Shown: in pieces, positions 54,138-63,298 of the stretch | Position numbering within the stretch: position 1 is the stretch's first letter | How the letters are laid out: each line of letters opens with the position of its first letter | NCBI GenBank assembly: GCA_024195265.1 | Contig: JAJLRJ010000002.1 | Span: 2,187,388-2,251,387 of the forward strand | Source of the DNA: Dendrophyllia cribrosa | Lineage: Eukaryota; Cnidaria; Anthozoa; Scleractinia; Dendrophylliidae | Direction: 5' to 3' | Length of the DNA: 64,000 nt | Program-made: the position numbers and the translations under genes | The notes under the pieces: model-generated | The model's database searches: none | Told to the model about the DNA's origin: nothing | The model's input: the letters and a program-made list of their open reading frames with translations, nothing else

Positions 54138-55859
54138 ATGGATAGCTTTGAAAAGTTCAATGAAAAACTGCCATCAAAAGAAGAATTTTACAGCATATTG
54201 AATGATGAACATATATCAAATGAAGATTACAAACATGCTCAAAATGTGTGGAATACCTTCAATCTTCAAAATATGGGTGAATACCATAATTTATATCTTA
54301 AATCTGATATCCTTTTGCTAGCTGATGTGTTTGAAAACTTTAGAAAGACCTGTCTAGAATACTACAAATTAGATCCATGTCATTATTTCACATCTCCAGG
54401 TTTGTCTTGGGATGCTATGCTTAAAATGACTGATATCAAATTAGAACTTATAACTGATATTGACATGTTTCAATTTATCGAAAAAGGAATGCGTGGTGGA
54501 ATAAGCTACATTGCCAATAGGTATGGTAAAGCAAACAATAAATACATGAAAACATATGATGAGAAGGTGCCCTCAAAGTATATAATGTATCTGGATGCTA
54601 ACAATCTATATGGTTGGGCTATGTCACAATACCTACCTACTGGCGGTTTTAGATGGATGACAGAAAAGCAGATAAACAACATAAATTTAGCCAAATATAA
54701 TGAAAACACCCAAAAAGGTTTAATACTAGAAGTTGACTTGGAATATCCCCAAAAGTTGCATGACATTCATAATGACTATCCATTGGGACCAGAAAAAGTG
54801 AAAGTAACCAAAAACATGCTATCAGATTATTGTAAAATAATATCAGCTAAATATAATATATCAACAGGTCTTGTACATAAATTAATCCCAACTTTGAAAA
54901 ACAAAGAAAAGTATGTGCTACATTATAGAGACCTACAATTATACACTGATCTAGGTTTGAAAGTAACCAAAGTCCATCGAGTATTGGAGTTTAATCAGTC
55001 TGCATGGTTGAAGCAATATATTGATTTCAACACAAACAAACGAAAAAATGCTAAAAGTGCTTTTGAAAAAGACTTTTTTAAATTAATGAACAATTCAGTC
55101 TTCGGAAAAACAATGGAAAATATCAGAAAACGAGTAGATGTTAGATTAGTGACCAATGAAAAGAAACTATTAAAAATGGCTGCTAAACCAACATATGTAA
55201 GCAGTAAGATCTTCAATAAAAACCTTGTAGCTGTGCATAAGATTAAAGAAACACTAACCCTAAACAGGCCGGCATATGTTGGTATGTGTATCCTAGATCT
55301 CAGCAAGGTTTTAATGTATGACTTCCATTATAACTATATCAAAAATAAATATGATAATAAGGCTAGACTTTTATTTACTGATACAGACAGTTTAACTTAT
55401 GAAATTGAAGCTGAAGATGTATACCAAGATTTTTGGAATGATAAAGATAAATTTGATAACAGCGATTACCCTGAAGATTCTTCATATTTTGATAAGACAA
55501 ATAAAAAAGTAATTGGTAAATTCAAAGATGAAGCTGCAAGTATACCAATAACTGAATTCATCGGTCTACGATCTAAAATGTATAGTTACATGAAAGACAA
55601 CCAAAAAGGAGGAAAGACTGCCAAGGGAATCAAAAAGAATATTATCAAAAATAATATCAAGCATCAAGATTATAAAGAAACGTTATTAGGAAATAAACAG
55701 ATGCATCACACTATGAAAACAATAAGAAGTCAAAACCATCAATTAGGAAGTTATGAAATCAATAAAGTATCACTCAGCTGTTTCGATGACAAAAGATATA
55801 TACTGGAAGATGGTATAAATTCATATGCTTATGGACATTATAAAATGAAAAAGAATTAA
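54138..55859 (+). CDS. Polymerase gene, C-terminal catalytic segment
   Basis: 573-codon open segment with motifs A, B and C intact. The Met at its start is internal to the ancestral protein (MDSFEKF), so it would give a polymerase without most of its exonuclease domain. The shift from the previous frame is near 54125-54138. Confidence 0.85.
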   Translation: MDSFEKFNEKLPSKEEFYSILNDEHISNEDYKHAQNVWNTFNLQNMGEYHNLYLKSDILLLADVFENFRKTCLEYYKLDPCHYFTSPGLSWDAMLKMTDIKLELITDIDMFQFIEKGMRGGISYIANRYGKANNKYMKTYDEKVPSKYIMYLDANNLYGWAMSQYLPTGGFRWMTEKQINNINLAKYNENTQKGLILEVDLEYPQKLHDIHNDYPLGPEKVKVTKNMLSDYCKIISAKYNISTGLVHKLIPTLKNKEKYVLHYRDLQLYTDLGLKVTKVHRVLEFNQSAWLKQYIDFNTNKRKNAKSAFEKDFFKLMNNSVFGKTMENIRKRVDVRLVTNEKKLLKMAAKPTYVSSKIFNKNLVAVHKIKETLTLNRPAYVGMCILDLSKVLMYDFHYNYIKNKYDNKARLLFTDTDSLTYEIEAEDVYQDFWNDKDKFDNSDYPEDSSYFDKTNKKVIGKFKDEAASIPITEFIGLRSKMYSYMKDNQKGGKTAKGIKKNIIKNNIKHQDYKETLLGNKQMHHTMKTIRSQNHQLGSYEINKVSLSCFDDKRYILEDGINSYAYGHYKMKKN

Positions 55860-55964
55860 ATCAAAAAATAACTTTCCTTAATTCAATCCTGTGTAGACTT
55901 CCTGTGTTTCCGAGAATTGTGTCACGCAAAGGATTCTATTATGTGGAATCACGCAATGAAATAA

Positions 55965-56150
55965 ACGCAAAGGAAATCACGCAATGGAATAAACGCACCA
56001 TTTTGTTTTTATTAACATATAGTTTCATTTGATTTTTCCATTTAATTTTGCCATATTTTTTAATCCAACAGATGGGAAGTAGTTAAGACTTGGCTTGGTA
56101 TCAGATCAGTTTTGCAAAACTGATCTGGTACCGCCAAGTCCTTAACTACT
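55965..56150. repeat. Polinton right terminal inverted repeat
   Basis: 186 bp, complement of 38611-38783 with 13 extra bases. The terminal 73 nt (56078-56150) form the same hairpin as the left end, in the same arm orientation. Just inside (about 55920-55990) are repeats of 'CACGCAATG' and 'AAACGCAAAGG'. Confidence 0.9.
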
Positions 56151-56156
56151 AGATTG
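56151..56156. other. Target site duplication AGATTG (right)
   Basis: Identical to 38605-38610. Confidence 0.95.
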
Positions 56157-56522
56157 ATCTGCGTTTTCGTTAACGAACGACTCCAAACTAACAACTTAAA
56201 ACAATTTTGGGGTGCATGGATGCCGGTCGTGAGCAATCAACGACATTTGTCACAGCGATAACCTGCTACCGGATTATAACAATAATAAATATGAAATCTG
56301 TTTTTGGAAGAAGAACTACGATTCGCCACTTTTTGAATCATTAATCAGTTGGATACTGTTTCTTTGGAACAACTTTCTTTTCTCTGCATTCGAATTCAGT
56401 GCTATTAAATAACGAGGAAAAAAACATATCAACGAAGTAAATGTACTAGTCTAGCTGTGAGATGATTACAGCAAAGGGAATAATATCCTATTGTGATTGA
56501 TAATATTGTGCTTTCTATTTAG
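56157..56522. other. Intron between the Polinton and the Ser-rich exon
   Basis: Continues the intron broken by the Polinton. It matches 18556-18921 (the intron before exon H), including the acceptor 'GCTTTCTATTTAG'. Confidence 0.7.
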
Positions 56523-59500
56523 ACACTGATGTCTCGACATCTGTCAGTCCAAGCGTCAGTCCCAGCGTGTCACCATCTACAAGTGGATCTATAAGTGTCT
56601 CGCAGTCGGTCAGCACCACCGTTTCACCTTCAACAAGCGTGTCTGAAAGTGTCTCACCATCTGTCAGTCCCAGCCTGTCGCAATCGACAAGTGGATCTAT
56701 AAGTGTCTCGCAGTCGGTCAGCACCACCGTTTCACCTTCAACAAGCGTGTCTAAAAGTGTCTCACCATCTGTCAGTCCCAGCCTGTCGCAATCGACAAGT
56801 GGATCTATAAGTGTCTCGCAGTCGGTCAGCACCACCGTTTCACCTTCAACAAGCGTGTCTGAAAGTGTCTCACTATCTGTCAGTCCCAGCCTGTCGCAAT
56901 CGACAAGTGGATCTATAAGTGTCTCGCAGTCGGTCAGCATCAGCCGTTCACCTACAAGAAGTGCGTCTCAAAGTGTCTCGACATCTGTCAGTCCAAGCGT
57001 CAGTCCCAGCGTGTCGCAATCGACAAGTGGATCTATAAGTGTCTCGCAGTCGGTCAGCATCAGCCGTTCACTTTCAACAAGCGTGTCTCAAAGTGTCTCA
57101 CCATCTGTCATTCCCAGCGTGTCGCAATCAACAAGTGCGTCTCAAAGTGTCTCGACATCTGTCAGTCCAAGCGTCAGTCCCAGCGTGTCCCCATCTACAA
57201 GTGGATCTATAAGTGTTTCGCAGACGGTCAGCATCAGCCGTTCACCTTCAACAAGCGTGTCTCAAAGTGTCTCACCATCTGTCAGTCCCAGCGTGTCGCA
57301 ATCGACAAGTGGATCTATAAGTGTCTCGCAGTCGGTCAGCATCAGCCGTTCACTTTCAACAAGCGTGTCTCAAAGTGTCTCACCATCTGTCATTCCCAGC
57401 GTGTCGCAATCAACAAGTGCGTCTCAAAGTGTCTCGACATCTGTCAGTCCAAGCGTCAGTCCCAGCGTGTCCCCATCTACAAGTGGATCTATAAGTGTTT
57501 CGCAGACGGTCAGCATCAGCCGTTCACCTTCAACAAGCGTGTCTCAAAGTGTCTCACCATCTGTCAGTCCCAGCGTGTCGCAATCGACAAGTGGATCTAT
57601 AAGTGTCTCGCAGTCGGTCAGCATCAGCCGTTCACTTTCAACAAGTGCGTATCAAAGTGTCTCGACATCCGTCAGTCCAAGCGTCAGTCCCAGCGTGTCG
57701 CAATCGACAAGTGGATCTATAAGTGTCTCACAGTCGCTCAGCATCAGCAGTTCACCTTCAACAAGTGCGTCTCAAAGTGTCTCGACATCTGTCATTCCCA
57801 GCGTGTCGCAATCAACAAGTGCGTCTCAAAGTGTCTCGACATCTGTCAGTCCAAGCGTCAGTCCCAGCGTGTCCCCATCTACAAGTGGATCTATAAGTGT
57901 CTCGCAGACGGTCAGCATCAGCCGTTCACCTTCAACAAGCGTGTCTCAAAGTGTCTCACCATCTGTCAGTCCCAGCGTGTCGCAATCGACAAGTGGATCT
58001 ATACGTGTCTCGCAGTCGGTCAGCAACAGCCGTTCACTTTCAACAAGTGCGTCGCAAAGTGTCTCGACATCTGTCAGCCCAAGCGTCAGTCCCAGCGTGT
58101 CGCAATCGACAAGTGGATCTATAAGTGTCTCGCAGTCGGTCCGCATCAGCCGTTCACTTTCAACAAGTGCGTCTCAAAGTGTCTCGACATCTGTCAGTCC
58201 AAGCGTCAGTCCCAGCGTGTCGCAATCGACAAGTGGATCTATAAGTGTCTCGCAGTCGGTCATCATCAGCAGTTCACCTTCAACAAGTGCGTCTCAAAGT
58301 GTCTCGACATCTGTCAGTCCAAGCGTCAGTCCCAGCGTGTCACCATCTACAAGTGGATTTATAAGTGTCTCGCAGTCGGTCAGCATCAGCCGTTCACCTT
58401 CAACAAGCGTGTCTCAAAGTATCTCACCATCTGTCAGTCCCAGCGTGTCGCAATCGACAAGTGGATCTATAAGTGTCTCGCAGTCGGTCAGCATCAGCCG
58501 TTCACTTTCAACAAGTGCGTCTCAAAGTGTCTCTACATCTGTCAGTCCAAGCGTCAGTCCCAGCGTGTCGCAATCGACAAGTGGATCTATAAGTGTCTCG
58601 CAGTCGGTCAGCATCAGCAGTTCACCTTCAACAAGTGCGTCTCAAAGTGTCTCGACATCTGTCATTCCCAGCGTGTCGCAATCAACAAGTGCGTCTCAAA
58701 GTGTCTCGATATCTGTCAGTTTAAGCGTCAGTCCCAGCGTGTCCCCATCTACAAGTGGATCTATAAGTGTCTCGCAGACGGTCAACATCAGCCGTTCACC
58801 TTCAACAAGCGTGTCTCAAAGTGTCTCACCATCTGTCAGTCCCAGCGTGTCGCAATCGACAAGTGGATCTATAAGTGTCTCGCAGTCGGTCAGCATCAGC
58901 CGTTCACTTTCAACAAGTGCGTCTCAAAGTGTCTCGACATCTGTCAGTCCAAGCGTCAGTCCCAGCGTGTCGCAATCGACAAGTGGATCTATAAGTGTCT
59001 CGCAGTCGGTCAGCACCACCGTTTCACCTTCAACAAGCGTGTCTAAAAGTGTCTCACCATCTGTCAGTCCCAGCCTGTCGCAATCGACAAGTGGATCTAT
59101 AAGTGTCTCGCAGTCGGTCATCATCAGCCGTTCACCTTCAACAAGTGCGTCTGAAAGTGTCTCGACATCTGTCAGTCCAAGCGTCAGTCCCAGCGTGTCG
59201 CAATCGACAAGTGGATCTATAAGTGTCTCGCAGTCGGTCAGCATCAGCCGTTCACTTTCAACAAGTGCGTCTCAAAGTGTCTCGACATCTGTCAGTCCAA
59301 GCGTCAGTTTTAGCGTGTCACCATCTACAAGTGGATCTATAAGTGTCTCGCAGACGGTCAGCATCAGCCGTTCACCTTCAACAAGCGTGTCTCAAAGTGT
59401 CTCACCATCTGTCAGTCCCAGCGTGTCGCAATCGACAAGTGGATCTATAAGTGTCTCGCAGACGGTCAGCATCAGCCGTTCACCTTCAACAAGCGTGTCT

Positions 59501-59897
59501 CAAAGTGTCTCACCATCTGTCAGTCCCAGCGTGTCGCAATCGACAAGTGGATCTATAAGTGTTTCGCAGTCGGTCAGCATCAGCCGTTCACTTTCAACAA
59601 GTGCGTCTCAAAGTGTCTCGACATCTGTCAGTCCAAGCGTCAGTCCCAGCGTGTCGCAATCGACAAGTGGATCTATAAGTGTCTCGCAGTCGGTCAGCAT
59701 CAGCAGTTCACCTTCAACAAGTGCGTCTCAAAGTGTCTCGACATCTGTCAGTCCAAGCGTCAGTCCCAGCGTGTCACCATCTACAAGTGGATCTATAAGT
59801 GTCTCGCAGTCGGTCAGTATCAGCATCTCATCTTCTACTAGTTTCTCTCCAAGTGTCTTGTCATCAATTAGTCCAAGCGTTTCATCATCTACAATAG
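56523..59897 (+). CDS. Ser-rich repeat exon, 27 units, 3375 nt
   Basis: A single phase 1-1 exon of 1125 codons. It opens with the first three codons of an EGF exon (ACACTGATG) and switches at once to Ser-rich sequence, so it occupies the place of exon H in this block. It holds 27 units of 36, 40 or 58 residues, each starting [12 protein letters not shown] and continuing SISRSPSTSxSQSVSxSVSP. DNA periods are about 108, 120 and 174 bp. Composition (Ser every second residue, with Thr, Val, Pro) indicates an extended, probably heavily O-glycosylated stalk. Donor is ATAG|GTATGT. Long antisense frames here come from the repeat and are not genes. Confidence 0.85.
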
Positions 59898-60249
59898 GTA
59901 TGTGTTTTTGTATTAAACTTCTCATCTAATCACAATTGCCTAAATTTATCTATTTTGGATTTTCATATTATCAATTAGGATGTTTCCTGCGCGGGAGAGT
60001 TAGATGTATTATATAAACACCAATGGAATACCAGGTAAGCTTTCGCGCGAAAACATCATATCTTCACAAGTGAGAATAACATGTTATCTTCACACGTGAA
60101 AAGCTCACCGTTGTTATGGTTACATAAGAAATCGCGCCTTTCACGGCGCCGCCTTTGTCAAAGTAGTCTCGACACATTTTCAGAATGACGGACGAACCTA
60201 ACATGAATCTAAATATTCTCTATTTCATCGTCCACAATTCTTAATGCAG
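59898..60249. other. Intron after the Ser-rich exon
   Basis: Contains short repeats of the type 'ATCTTCACAAGTGAGAATA' (60059, 60089) that recur, diverged, near 61930-62095. These might mark ends of an inserted element, not proven. Confidence 0.4.
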
Positions 60250-61082
60250 ATTTATTGATGTGTCCGAAGATGATGTTGACAAGCCTATTGCTCAACAAGA
60301 GAACGAAAATACGAAGAAAAAGACCATGTATGACCTCAACATTGTTTTAAATTTCTTCGCGAGGTTCGGAAAGAAGAGAGAGAATTATAGAAAATCCCTT
60401 CAGTGGAGCTGAATGTATACCTCAGTGAGTTCATTATTGCAGCTTGAACGAAGAAAGGTGAACAATATGAGCCGTCTTCTCTCAGAGGAATCTTATCAAG
60501 CGTTGAGCGTTATCTTACAAGGCGCGAATATAGGAAAACAACAAAAAACAACAGCAAACAAAAATCTTTATTAGTTAGTTATTATAGAGTTTATAATACT
60601 GGCCTGCAGGTAGCAAAAGCTAATCTAGGCAGGCCAGTGAAATTAATTACATGATTAGAAATCGCGACACACACTAATTTGTTAAAATAAAAAGAAAGGA
60701 TCAAAGAATAGAAAAAAAGAAGAAACAAAAAGGAAAAGGCTATTCATTGTTCCCGAATTTACGAGATTAATTGATGCATTGAAAGCAAAGCAAAAAGAAC
60801 TGAAAAAAAAAACAAGACCACGCCGGGAGAAAAACACTCGTGCAAAAATTACAGGATAATGACGTCCCGCCAAATCAGATAGTACAGATTACTGGCCAAA
60901 AAAACCTCCAGGCAATAAACAACTGCAGCAGCGTTCAAGAGCGACAAATGGAAAACACTTCAAACATTCTCTCGAGTACGGCGTCGACGAATCGTGAAGT
61001 TTCAGATGTTCATGGCCAGAAATCACGGACATGTAACAGCGCGTGCGTGAGTTTCACTAGCAATATGGCCGTCAAACACTAA
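60250..61082 (+). pseudogene. Dead DUF3504/Crypton-like tyrosine recombinase
   Basis: Three pieces in order. (1) 60250-60400: FIDVSEDDVDKPIAQQEN then NTKKKTMYDLN, the N-terminal arm. (2) About 60393-60540 in another frame: ELNVYLSEFIIAA, TGA at 60445-60447, then TKKGEQYEPSSLRG. (3) About 60840-61080: VPPNQIVQITGQKNLQAINN followed by CSS, the catalytic C-terminus. The middle of the enzyme is missing. In the family the C-terminal motif is G-H-x-N...Y; here His is Gln and the nucleophile Tyr is Cys. Frame change, stop, deletion and both active-site losses make this a pseudogene. Confidence 0.6.
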
Positions 61083-61308
61083 AAGGCTTTGTATGGCAAA
61101 AAGAAAACAAAATGAAATAGAATGACTTGTAGCTTACCTGGAACAAGTGCCGCGTTTCAGGTGAATTGCTGAAAGTTTTCTCAGGTATCCTGCTCAGTTC
61201 AATTTCTCTACACCAAAACCGGATTTTGATGTGCCGTAGCTCGCTTCTTAATCGGGGTATCCAACGTGCCGCGTTCGTCTGAAGTTAATCAACGAATGAT
61301 CAATCAAT

Positions 61309-61441
61309 ATGGCCTCGTCACAAAGTGCAATGGGTAGCCCCGAATCTGAACTTCCAAAGAAAAAGTTTCGCCTAGTGATGAGTCAGACAGTGGAAACAGC
61401 CAAGAAAATTAATCGTGAACTTGTGAACAGTGAGTTGAACA
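61309..61441 (+). other. Possible short first exon or small open frame
   Basis: ATG followed by MASSQSAMGSPESELPKKKF and a helical stretch, ending at a donor-like A|GTAAGT at 61442. Otherwise it ends at a stop shortly after. No family recognised. It could be the first exon of an inserted gene or transposon, or chance. Confidence 0.25.
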
Positions 61442-61846
61442 GTAAGTCAGCTAAGCATTGACTTTGAGAAACCTTTACGCTTACTTTTGTCATCTTAAAA
61501 AAGTGCTTTGTTTTTGCGAGCTCCTTAATTTAAGGCATTGAACGTTTTCCTCGCTCTTTCTCTTACATTGGACATAAATAGAGAGCAACTATTAGTCTTT
61601 GATGTCTAAAAATATAGTCCAAGCTTATAGCTGGCTTTTTCCGTAATCTAAAATACTATGGGCTATTATTTTAGGATGGCCCTTTATTACATTGTAAGAG
61701 AAAAAAATGGATTTCGTTCACGCATTAAAGGCCGCGTACTTCTATTTTTTTTGTTCTGACACGTTGTTTTACTATAGGACTACAAAATAAAAAAAGTGAA
61801 ATGAAATGGTTTGGTATTTCATTGGTGTTCACATAATAAATAAAAC
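61442..61846. other. Intron, no feature seen
   Basis: A/T-rich with no open frame of note or clear repeat. Confidence 0.4.
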
Positions 61847-61919
61847 ATTACATGGCCGCGCGGAGATACGAAATTTCTCTTCGAAGAAAAAATTTCGTAT
61901 CTCCGCGTGGCCATGTAAT
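61847..61919. repeat. Near-perfect hairpin
   Basis: Arms of ~31 nt ('ATTACATGGCCGCGCGGAGA' and its complement, one mismatch) around a short loop CTCTTCGAAGA. It is followed by several copies of 'GATATCGATAT'/'TGAGAATA' type sequence to 62095. Probably a MITE or the end of an element. Confidence 0.65.
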
Positions 61920-62170
61920 ATCCTCTATATCTTCACATGAGAAGTTATGGATATCGATATTGTTGCATTATGTGAAGATATCGAAATCTTTACCTATGAA
62001 CATATCGTTATCTTATGTTTTAAAGAAATCGATATCTTTAAATGAGAATATCTTTACGTGAGAAGATTTTTGTATCTTCATATGAGAATATTACATTTAG
62101 ATACAAATGTACGTAGATACGTATTCATAAAGGCTAGTTCTTATTTTCGTAATTTTTCTTTTTTCTTAAG

Positions 62171-62328
62171 CAACTCCGGTTGTGAGCAACTTGTATCCTT
62201 ATGGGGAAGACCAGAATGATCACGAGTTGAGCACAGGCTCAAGTAATAATTTCTACAAAGTCTGTCCTGAGATCATTACAGGTCGTTTTGGATTTCCATT
62301 TTTCTTGAACAGGTTTTACAAATTGTAT
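62171..62328 (+). CDS. NIDO domain, first exon
   Basis: A 158-nt exon, phase 1 in and phase 0 out, which can join in frame to the Ser-rich exon (its last G plus CA gives Ala). It encodes the typical NIDO opening: NLYPYGEDQNDHEL, then FGFPFFLNRFYKLY. Acceptor TTTTCTTAAG, donor GTAAGTAT. NIDO domains occur in nidogen, mucin-4 and SNED1-type extracellular proteins. Confidence 0.75.
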
Positions 62329-62947
62329 GTAAGTATCAATCCACAATCACACCCATGTTTATCCGCAGTTCAAATATATAATTTTCATATACATGTAGGC
62401 ACATGTATAATCCAACTTTCGTTTGTTACTTTAACGTATGTAGAATTTGCCACTCTGTCATGTGTTAAAAAAGCTTGTTTGCTATAAAACGCATTGCTTA
62501 ACATATAATAATCGCTTTTGAAGACAGGCTCGTGTTTCACAAGAAATTTTAAATAAAGTTGAAAGTACTTGATATATAAAGAAAGATGGTAAATGTTAAG
62601 ATCGGTCATGAAATGAGAAAGATGTGATATTCATCATGTCACGAGAGTATGACTCAGATATTTTTCTTTATCGCACGCTCGTGACATGATGAACATTACA
62701 TCTTTCTGTCAATGAACTTATTCAAAAAAAAACCTCCCTCCCTCTTCCATTTCCAAGGATTCCCAATTATCTTGCACATTTATAGCTTTAATAGTTGACA
62801 GTAAAGAATATAGCACTGACTGTTAAGCCTGTAGGGGTTCAACGTTGATGGACCGTAAATTGTCGCTTAAAGACTAAGTTTGAACCACTTGTTGGATTAA
62901 GGTTGCAGAAACCAGATTTACTATAAGTCTTGACCTTTATGTTTCAG
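62329..62947. other. Intron within the NIDO domain
   Basis: Contains a hairpin element (62616-62707). Ends with the acceptor 'CTTTATGTTTCAG'. Confidence 0.6.
62616..62707. repeat. Hairpin element
   Basis: Arms of ~30 nt: 'CATCATGTCACGAG' (62632-62645) pairs with 'CTCGTGACATGATG' (62678-62691), extended by AGAAAGATGTGATATT and its near-complement. Confidence 0.7.
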
Positions 62948-63298
62948 ATATGTCACAATGGCAAAATTCAACTAAATTATGTATTCAGCTTCCAGCATCC
63001 TAGGAAGTTTGGCCCTTTGCGAGGTTTAAGTAATAGAGCGATTATTGCACCATTCTGGGCCAGGATAAATGAGGATCAAGCTTTTAAAGATGGACATTCC
63101 AAGGTGTATTATCACGCGTACGAGCAAAGCACACAAGATACTCCTCAAACAAGTAACATCCTTAGTATGGCCTCACGGGATGTTAAACGCTACGCCGACA
63201 ACGACAAATTCAGTAACTTTGAAGCCACTTGGGTTCTTGTCGTTACTTGGATGGGCCTTTGCCCTTACGTCGATTCTACAGTGTTTAGCTGTAACTGG
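62948..63298 (+). CDS. NIDO domain, second exon
   Basis: 351 nt, phase 0-0. It begins ICHNGKIQLNYVFSFQ, directly continuing the previous exon (FYKLY|ICHNG), then RAIIAPFWARINEDQ, KVYYHAYEQ and FEATWVLVVTW, the core signatures of NIDO. It ends SCNW at the donor GTCAGTAT. The domain should be completed by a downstream exon outside the window. Marks the C-terminal part of the EGF/Ser-rich protein if all exons belong to one gene. Confidence 0.75.

Larger units (their letters stand above)
52080..55859 (+). pseudogene. Protein-primed DNA polymerase B, broken at three places
   Basis: The gene lies in three reading-frame segments: 52080 to ~53005, ~53005 to ~54130 (with an in-frame TGA at 53731), and ~54130 to 55859. 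Exonuclease motif I is YADFEAI (Asp 53392, Glu 53398). Exonuclease II is NLRGYDSH (about 53830). Polymerase motif A is LDANNLYG (Asp 54594), motif B is MNNSVFGK (about 55087), motif C is DTDS (55380-55391). A C2H2-type finger (about 53218-53285) and an HNH/endonuclease VII-like cysteine cluster (CHIC ... DHCHITGKYRG) lie between and around the exonuclease motifs. The TGA falls inside that cluster at an expected CGA. Known role: replicates the element with a protein primer. Confidence 0.9.
38611..56150. mobile_element. Polinton/Maverick element, 17,540 bp
   Basis: Boundaries are certain from three facts. The ends are inverted repeats (AGTAGTTAAG... and ...CTTAACTACT). AGATTG is duplicated at 38605-38610 and 56151-56156; a 6-bp duplication is what Polinton integrases make. 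Two paralogous introns (18550 and 25050) show the empty site. Inside are the hallmark Polinton genes: polymerase B, RVE integrase, FtsK/HerA-type packaging ATPase, adenain-like protease, and major and minor capsid proteins. Several genes are interrupted, so this copy is probably not autonomous. Related lineages are known as virus-like (adintovirus-type) elements of animals. Confidence 0.97.

Noticed and set aside
56515..59925. Long antisense open frames across the Ser-rich exon (and 6975-7379, 28502-28906 minus)
   Set aside because: They arise because the repeat has few stop-forming words on the other strand; the products are the same [17 protein letters not shown] unit over and over, with no start context or independent support.
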